A DNA stretch of 17,824 nucleotides. It comes from Cyanobacteria bacterium UBA1186. Its GTDB lineage: Bacteria > Cyanobacteriota > Vampirovibrionia > Gastranaerophilales > Gastranaerophilaceae. The DNA is taken from the NCBI GenBank assembly GCA_002309875.1, contig DBYM01000026.1, positions 20,755 to 38,578 on the forward strand, given 5' to 3'. Positions 13,764 through 17,824 of the stretch are shown in pieces. Numbering within the stretch: position 1 is the stretch's first letter; every line of letters begins with the position of its first letter. The notes below the pieces were generated by a model, which searched no databases, was not told where the DNA came from, and saw only the letters and a program-made list of their open reading frames with translations. The position numbers were made by a program, and so were the translations under genes.

Positions 13764-15092
13764 ATGAAAAAAGTTTATATAGAAACAATGGGCTGCCAAA
13801 TGAACAAATCCGATGCCGAAAGAATGTTTGGCATGCTGGAATATTTGGGTTATACAAAAACCGAAAATCCAAAAGAAGCGGATATGCTTATTATTAACAC
13901 TTGCTCAATCCGCAAACTTTCTGAGGATAAGGCATACAGTCAAATCGGAGTTTGGGGCAAGTGGCGGGGTAAAATTAAAGGCAAATATAATTCTTATCCC
14001 AAAATAGTTTTTGCGGGTTGCGTGGCTCAGCAGGTTGGGGAAAATATTTTCAGACGGGCGCCTTATGTTGATTTGGTGCTTGGAACGCAAAGACTTTATG
14101 AACTTCCTGATTTGGTAAAACGTATTGAAGCCGGTGAAAGGGTTGTTTCCTGTGGTGAGACTCCCTATGAAGAAAAGAAAATAAAAATAAACCGTGTAAA
14201 AGGGATTAATGCCTGGATCCCGATTATGGAAGGCTGTAATAATTTTTGCACATACTGTATTGTTCCTTATACAAGAGGCCGTGAACGTTCAAGAAAGCCC
14301 GAATTGATAATTGGGGAAGCAAAAAAGGCCTTGGCTGAAGGGTTTAAGGAGATTACGCTTCTCGGGCAGAATGTTGATTCGTTCGGCAAAGACCTTGAGG
14401 ACGGACAGAATTTGGCCTGGCTTCTTCGGGAATTAAATTCCCTCGAGGGCAAATTCAGAATAAGATTTGTAACTAATTATCCGACGGATATTACTGATGA
14501 ATTGATTGATACCGTACTTGAACTTGATAAAGTTTGCGAATATTTTCATATTCCTATGCAGTCGGGTGACGATACCGTTTTGAAGAAGATGAATCGTAGA
14601 TATGACTACGCAACATATAAGAAGATTTGCGACCATTTACGCTCAAGGGTTAAAGACGTCACTATTACGAGTGATTTTATAGCAGGTTTTCCGGGTGAAA
14701 CAGAGGAACAGTTTGAAAACACTCTTAAGGCGATGACGGAACTTGAATTGGATTATTCAAACACGGCGGCTTATTCTCCAAGAGAGAGGACGGTAGCGGC
14801 AAAGTGGACGGATTTGTATATTCCCGAAGATGTTAAAACCGAACGTCTTGCAAGGCTGAACGAGCATAATAGGGAGTGCTGCCTGAAGTCCAATAAGAAA
14901 TATGTCGGCCGTGAGATGGAAGTGCTTGTTGAGAATTTTGAAGTTCGTAAGAACGGAGACAAGGTTATCACCGGAAGAACGAGGAATAACAAGATTGTTC
15001 ATATACCTTGTGAAAGGGATTTAACGGGCGAGTTTATAAATGTTAAAATAACACGTGCAAGAACGTGGTACTTAAATGGTGAGATTATTTAA
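13764..15092 (+). CDS. miaB: tRNA i6A37 methylthiotransferase MiaB
   Basis: 442 aa, the usual MiaB length. Converts i6A37 to ms2i6A in tRNAs reading UNN codons. Seen: Cys11 (MGCQMNKSD), Cys47 (NTCSIRK) and Cys86 (AGCVAQQ) of the UPF0004 domain; the radical SAM motif CNNFCTYC with Cys158, Cys162 and Cys165 followed by YTRGRERSR; and a C-terminal TRAM domain from about 375. QMNKSD after Cys11 and NTCSIR are MiaB hallmarks. AAGGA 7 nt before the ATG is formed by the last codons of gcvPB. Third gene of the sigma-gcvPB-miaB-alr operon. Confidence 0.97.
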   Translation: MKKVYIETMGCQMNKSDAERMFGMLEYLGYTKTENPKEADMLIINTCSIRKLSEDKAYSQIGVWGKWRGKIKGKYNSYPKIVFAGCVAQQVGENIFRRAPYVDLVLGTQRLYELPDLVKRIEAGERVVSCGETPYEEKKIKINRVKGINAWIPIMEGCNNFCTYCIVPYTRGRERSRKPELIIGEAKKALAEGFKEITLLGQNVDSFGKDLEDGQNLAWLLRELNSLEGKFRIRFVTNYPTDITDELIDTVLELDKVCEYFHIPMQSGDDTVLKKMNRRYDYATYKKICDHLRSRVKDVTITSDFIAGFPGETEEQFENTLKAMTELELDYSNTAAYSPRERTVAAKWTDLYIPEDVKTERLARLNEHNRECCLKSNKKYVGREMEVLVENFEVRKNGDKVITGRTRNNKIVHIPCERDLTGEFINVKITRARTWYLNGEII

Positions 15093-15125
15093 TTGGGCAG
15101 GTGCCGAAGGGCGGAAGGGGTGCTG

Positions 15126-16253
15126 ATGAAAAACATCAGACAATCAAATATAAATATACACAAAGATGCGTGGGTTGAAGTCAATCTCGAAAACCTTGCG
15201 CATAATGTAAGAGAGATAAGGAAAATAATACCTAAGGACAAAAAGTTTTTGGGAATTGTAAAGGCTGATGCTTACGGCCATGGCTCGCAGATGATTGCCC
15301 AAACAATGCTCGCTTCAGGTGTAGATTGGTTTGGGGTTTCTTCAATTGACGAAGGTCTGGATTTAAGAGAGATTAAAATTAAGGCTCCGATTCTTGTGGT
15401 TGGCGCCGTTCCTGTTTGGGCATTTGAAACGGCTGCGCAGAAGGATATTTCAATATCAATATTTAATGACGAACATTTGAAGGCTTGCAAAGATGTTTAT
15501 GAAAGGACGGGGATAAAGCCAAAGGTCCATGTTAAACTCGATACGGGCATGAACAGGATTGGTGTCAGAGCAGAAGCAGGTGTCGGATTTATAAACAAAG
15601 TCCGAAAAGCGGATTATTTGATTTTTGAGGGTGTTTTTACCCATCTTGCCGCAGCCGAGGAGAAGGAACCTACGGAAGAACAGATCAGGCGCTGGAATTC
15701 GGTAATTGAGAATATCGACACAACGGGCCTGATGATTCACATTCAGAATACGGCGGCAACATTTGCTTATGATATACCATCAAATATGGTCAGAGTTGGG
15801 ATTTCGCTTTATGGCTTATATCCTGATTTAGCGAAAGGTACGGACAAAAATAAAGTTCCACGGTTAAAACAGGTTATGTCTTTGAAAGGCAGAATTACCA
15901 ATATTCACGATTTGCCTGCAGGTGAAAGTGTGAGTTATTCACATACGTTTACGGCTTATGAGCCGACGAGAATTGTCACAATTCCCATAGGTTACGCAGA
16001 CGGAGTTGACAGAAGGCTTTCAAATAAGATATACGGAATTGTAAACGGGCAGGAAATCCGTCAGGTCGGAAATATTACAATGGACCAAATGATGTTTGAT
16101 TTAGGCGATTTTGATGCAAAAATCGGCGACGTTGTTACGTTGTTAGACGAGAATAATCTATCTCTTGATAGTTGGGCGGAGATTTTGGGCACGATAAATT
16201 ACGAACTTACCTGCCGGCTGAAAGTTCGTTTGCCAAGGGTTTACACAAGATAG
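15126..16253 (+). CDS. alr: Alanine racemase
   Basis: 375 aa from the ATG at 15126. Converts L-Ala to D-Ala for peptidoglycan, PLP-dependent. Seen: the PLP-lysine block GIVKADAYGHG with Lys46, KLDTGMNRIG, the ESVSYSHTF block with Tyr271 in the position of the second catalytic base, and GYADGVDRRLSN. An upstream in-frame TTG at 15093 would add 11 residues (MGRCRRAEGVL) directly after the miaB stop, but AAGGGG lies 5-6 nt before the ATG at 15126 and the family begins near here, so the ATG is preferred. Last gene of the operon; no clear terminator follows, and the next gene converges with only 3 nt between the stops. Confidence 0.95.
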   Translation: MKNIRQSNINIHKDAWVEVNLENLAHNVREIRKIIPKDKKFLGIVKADAYGHGSQMIAQTMLASGVDWFGVSSIDEGLDLREIKIKAPILVVGAVPVWAFETAAQKDISISIFNDEHLKACKDVYERTGIKPKVHVKLDTGMNRIGVRAEAGVGFINKVRKADYLIFEGVFTHLAAAEEKEPTEEQIRRWNSVIENIDTTGLMIHIQNTAATFAYDIPSNMVRVGISLYGLYPDLAKGTDKNKVPRLKQVMSLKGRITNIHDLPAGESVSYSHTFTAYEPTRIVTIPIGYADGVDRRLSNKIYGIVNGQEIRQVGNITMDQMMFDLGDFDAKIGDVVTLLDENNLSLDSWAEILGTINYELTCRLKVRLPRVYTR

Positions 16254-16256
16254 TTC

Positions 16257-16445
16257 CTAAACTCTCTCGCTGAGAAATTTCTGCATAGCCTCTTGTGAAA
16301 ATTCAACAGTGTCCTCGATTAAGTTGCCAACAACGGCTTCGGATTGCTGAGCCATTTTAATCAACTTGACTGCATACTGAGCCTCAAATTGTTGAGCTTC
16401 AGCAGCTGCGTTGATAGCACTCGGGTCGATTGCACCTATATCCAT
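16257..16445 (-). CDS. Small protein, possibly YjfB-type putative motility family
   Basis: 62 aa. The ATG at 16445 has a good SD (AGAGGTG, 5-7 nt upstream) and an excellent own promoter, so it is a real gene. The sequence starts MDIGAIDPSAINAAAEAQQ and continues as one likely helix with AQYAVKLIKMAQQSEA; there is no Cys, Trp or signal peptide. The M-D-I start and the VKLIKMAQ helix resemble the short YjfB-type putative motility family (PF14070) by eye, but the family is poorly characterised and the match is weak. It is monocistronic and convergent with alr. Confidence 0.7.
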   Translation of the reverse strand: MDIGAIDPSAINAAAEAQQFEAQYAVKLIKMAQQSEAVVGNLIEDTVEFSQEAMQKFLSERV

Positions 16446-16472
16446 AAAACACCTCTCTTGGGGTACATATTC

Positions 16473-16500
16473 ATTATAACTCGTTTTTTACCTCTTTCAA
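16473..16500 (-). promoter_or_regulatory. Strong promoter for the 62-aa gene
   Basis: On the minus strand TTGAAA (16495-16500), a 16-nt spacer and a perfect TATAAT (16473-16478), only 27 nt before the ATG at 16445. It allows expression independent of the upstream recR operon. Confidence 0.75.
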
Positions 16501-16503
16501 GGG

Positions 16504-16517
16504 GGCTGGGGGCAGCC
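16504..16517. repeat. GC-rich hairpin between recR and the 62-aa gene
   Basis: GGCTG (16504-16508), GGGG loop, CAGCC (16513-16517). On the plus strand it is followed by TTTTCTT, so it might weakly terminate read-through from alr. On the minus strand no T-run follows, so it is not a classical terminator for recR. Confidence 0.4.
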
Positions 16518-16522
16518 TTTTC

Positions 16523-17119
16523 TTACAGTTCCCGTCTGCCTTCAATTGCTTTTGCAAGGGTAACTTCGTCTGCATATTCCAAATCCGCACCGACAGGAAG
16601 TCCGAAAGCAATTCTTGAAATCTTAATACCGAACGGTTTGATTAGTTTTGTTAAGTACAGACTTGTTGCTTCGCCTTCGACAGATGGAGAAAGTGCGAGA
16701 ATAACCTCCTGCACTTCTTCATTTGTAAGCCTGTTAAGAAGTTCCTTAATCCTTATATCTTCCGCACCTATGCCTTCCATTGGCGAAATTAATCCCTGCA
16801 AAACGTGATAAAGTCCTTTGTATTCGTTTGTACGCTCGATAGCAATGAGGTCTTTTGTTTCAGCCACAACGCAAATAACCGAACGGTTTCTGTTGTTTGA
16901 TGAACATATTTCGCAGGGGCTTTGGGTTGAAATATTGTAGCAGATTTCGCATGTTCTTGAACTTCTTTTTGCGTTGAGAATTGCGTCAGTAAATTTTTCC
17001 ACTTCGCTCCCCGGCATTCTGAGAATTTGAAATGCCATACGTTGAGCGGACTTTGGCCCTACTGACGGGAATTTCTGAAACTGTTCTATTAATGTTGCTA
17101 TACTCTTCGGATAAATCAT
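16523..17119 (-). CDS. recR: Recombination protein RecR
   Basis: 198 aa, the standard length. RecR works with RecF and RecO in loading RecA at gaps. Seen: the helix-hairpin-helix region KFPSVGPKSAQRMAF (16-30), the zinc finger with Cys57, Cys60, Cys69 and Cys72, and a Toprim domain (about 80-175; VICVVAETKDLIAIERT, then YHVLQGLISPMEGIGAEDI). The order yebC-ybaB-recR on one strand is a variation of the common dnaX-ybaB-recR cluster. The ATG at 17119 is 23 nt after the ybaB stop and lacks a strong SD, which suggests re-initiation after ybaB. Confidence 0.97.
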   Translation of the reverse strand: MIYPKSIATLIEQFQKFPSVGPKSAQRMAFQILRMPGSEVEKFTDAILNAKRSSRTCEICYNISTQSPCEICSSNNRNRSVICVVAETKDLIAIERTNEYKGLYHVLQGLISPMEGIGAEDIRIKELLNRLTNEEVQEVILALSPSVEGEATSLYLTKLIKPFGIKISRIAFGLPVGADLEYADEVTLAKAIEGRREL

Positions 17120-17142
17120 TTTCTTAATCGGTTAACTGTTTG

Positions 17143-17478
17143 CTACATTAATCCCGGGATACTGACTCCGCCCGTTATCGATTTCATTTTTTCTTCCATA
17201 ACGGTTTTAGCTTTTTCCGTAGCGGTATTCATTGCAGTTGTAATCAAATCTTCAAGCATTTCAATATCGTCCTGGGAAACCGAAGAAGGGTTTTCAGGAT
17301 TGATTGCTTCTGCCGTAAGTTTTATCGACTTAAACGTGCCTTTGCCGTCGCAGGTTACACTGACCGAGCCGTTGCCCGCAGTTCCTTCGATACTTGTATT
17401 TGTTAATTCTTCCTGTGCTTCAACAAGCCTTTTTTGCATATTTTGTGCTTGTTTCATCATATTCATCATGTTCATCAT
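17143..17478 (-). CDS. ybaB: YbaB/EbfC family nucleoid-associated protein
   Basis: 111 aa from the ATG at 17478. YbaB proteins bind DNA as dimers and commonly sit next to recR. Seen: the Met-rich coiled-coil start MMNMMNMMKQAQNMQKRLVEAQEEL, followed by a GNGSVSVTCDGKG strand segment and a C-terminal helix (EMLEDLITTAMNTATEKAK) ending GVSIPGLM. A reading from 17511 would add 11 residues (MDTPNNRRTTI), but AGGAGG at 17488-17493 lies 9 nt before the ATG at 17478, so the shorter form is chosen. Translation could also begin at the next ATG, one codon later. Confidence 0.94.
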   Translation of the reverse strand: MMNMMNMMKQAQNMQKRLVEAQEELTNTSIEGTAGNGSVSVTCDGKGTFKSIKLTAEAINPENPSSVSQDDIEMLEDLITTAMNTATEKAKTVMEEKMKSITGGVSIPGLM

Positions 17479-17524
17479 AATTGTCGTCCTCCTATTGTTG
17501 GGGGTATCCACCCGCGAATAATAC

Positions 17525-17824
17525 TTATATGTCTAATTTTTCCATTAGTTCGTCATCTATATCAAAGTTTGCATAAACATTTTGAACGTCGTCGTGTTCT
17601 TCAAGTCTTCCCAAAAGACGCATAATGTTTGTTGCGGTTTTTTCGTCGGTTATCTCAATAGTGTTTTGCGGAATCCTTGTAAATTCTGCAGAAACAGACT
17701 TAAAACCTTCCGCTTCAAGCCCTTCGGTAATCGGCTGAAGATTCGGAATAGAGGTATAGACTTTGTATTCTCCGTCTTCTTCCGTAATGTCATCGGCGTC
17801 AAGGTTAATTGCGGCTTCAAAGAG
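17525..17824 (-). CDS. YebC/PmpR family protein (C-terminal part, cut by window edge)
   Basis: The last 99 residues are visible; the start lies beyond 17824. YebC-family proteins bind DNA as transcriptional regulators or help translation of Pro-rich stretches. Seen: LFEAAINLDADDITEEDGEY at the cut edge, then LQPITEGLEAEG and the typical ending RLLGRLEEHDDVQNVYANFD. It precedes ybaB by 46 nt on the same strand and is probably its operon partner. Confidence 0.92.
   Translation of the reverse strand, partial: LFEAAINLDADDITEEDGEYKVYTSIPNLQPITEGLEAEGFKSVSAEFTRIPQNTIEITDEKTATNIMRLLGRLEEHDDVQNVYANFDIDDELMEKLDI

Noticed and set aside
15093..15125. TTG start of alr at 15093
   Set aside because: The ATG at 15126 has an AAGGGG SD and gives the usual N-terminus; the upstream 11 residues lack an SD.
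17479..17511. Longer ybaB start at 17511
   Set aside because: No SD there, while AGGAGG is correctly spaced for the ATG at 17478.

Overview
The window is a dense, low-GC (roughly 38-40 % by eye) bacterial chromosome segment with housekeeping and carbohydrate genes on both strands. Most genes have Shine-Dalgarno sites, and TTGxxx/TATAAT-type promoters are easy to find. I saw no prophage, transposase, CRISPR array, tRNA or rRNA. Best guess for the source is a non-photosynthetic relative of the Cyanobacteria (Melainabacteria/Vampirovibrionia, Gastranaerophilales-like). The reasons are a cyanobacteria-like L27, two different GH57 glucan enzymes (one with a DUF3536-type C-terminus), a split glycine decarboxylase and the base composition. 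This is inference; Elusimicrobia-like genomes are an alternative I cannot exclude without a search.

Layout. 1-254 (-): 5' part of a secreted lytic transglycosylase, expressed from a near-consensus promoter with an unusually long (~207 nt), foldable leader. 642-1466 (+): orphan radical SAM protein with a SPASM/twitch-like Cys tail. 1661-3379 (+): GH57 alpha-glucan branching enzyme, closed by a strong terminator; a second, bidirectional terminator serves the convergent rplU-rpmA operon (3486-4130, -). 4399-4614 (+): unknown 71-aa protein. 4683-7937 (+): yajQ, mgtE and mtaB, with a G-rich 12-bp tandem repeat and a REP-like hairpin between yajQ and mgtE. 7934-11613 (-): an operon of a secreted unknown protein, a GH57/DUF3536 protein and ung, read in that order. 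11712-16253 (+): a tightly packed operon of a FliA-like sigma factor, gcvPB, miaB and alr. 16257-16445 (-): a small gene resembling YjfB-type putative motility proteins, with its own excellent promoter. 16523-17824 (-): yebC (partial), ybaB and recR.

How the genes fit together. Two intracellular GH57 proteins point to storage alpha-glucan (glycogen-like) metabolism. Alr and the lytic transglycosylase supply and remodel peptidoglycan. MiaB and MtaB give the two classical methylthio modifications next to the tRNA anticodon (ms2i6A and ms2t6A). RecR, YbaB and Ung are DNA repair or nucleoid genes. The most unusual points are regulatory: a sigma-factor gene whose promoter leaves essentially no 5' UTR and whose end overlaps gcvPB by 17 nt; the long leader of the transglycosylase; and a four-G-tract minisatellite immediately after yajQ. 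I found no convincing multi-gene novel defence or secondary-metabolite system. The radical SAM gene is the nearest candidate, but no precursor peptide is visible beside it.
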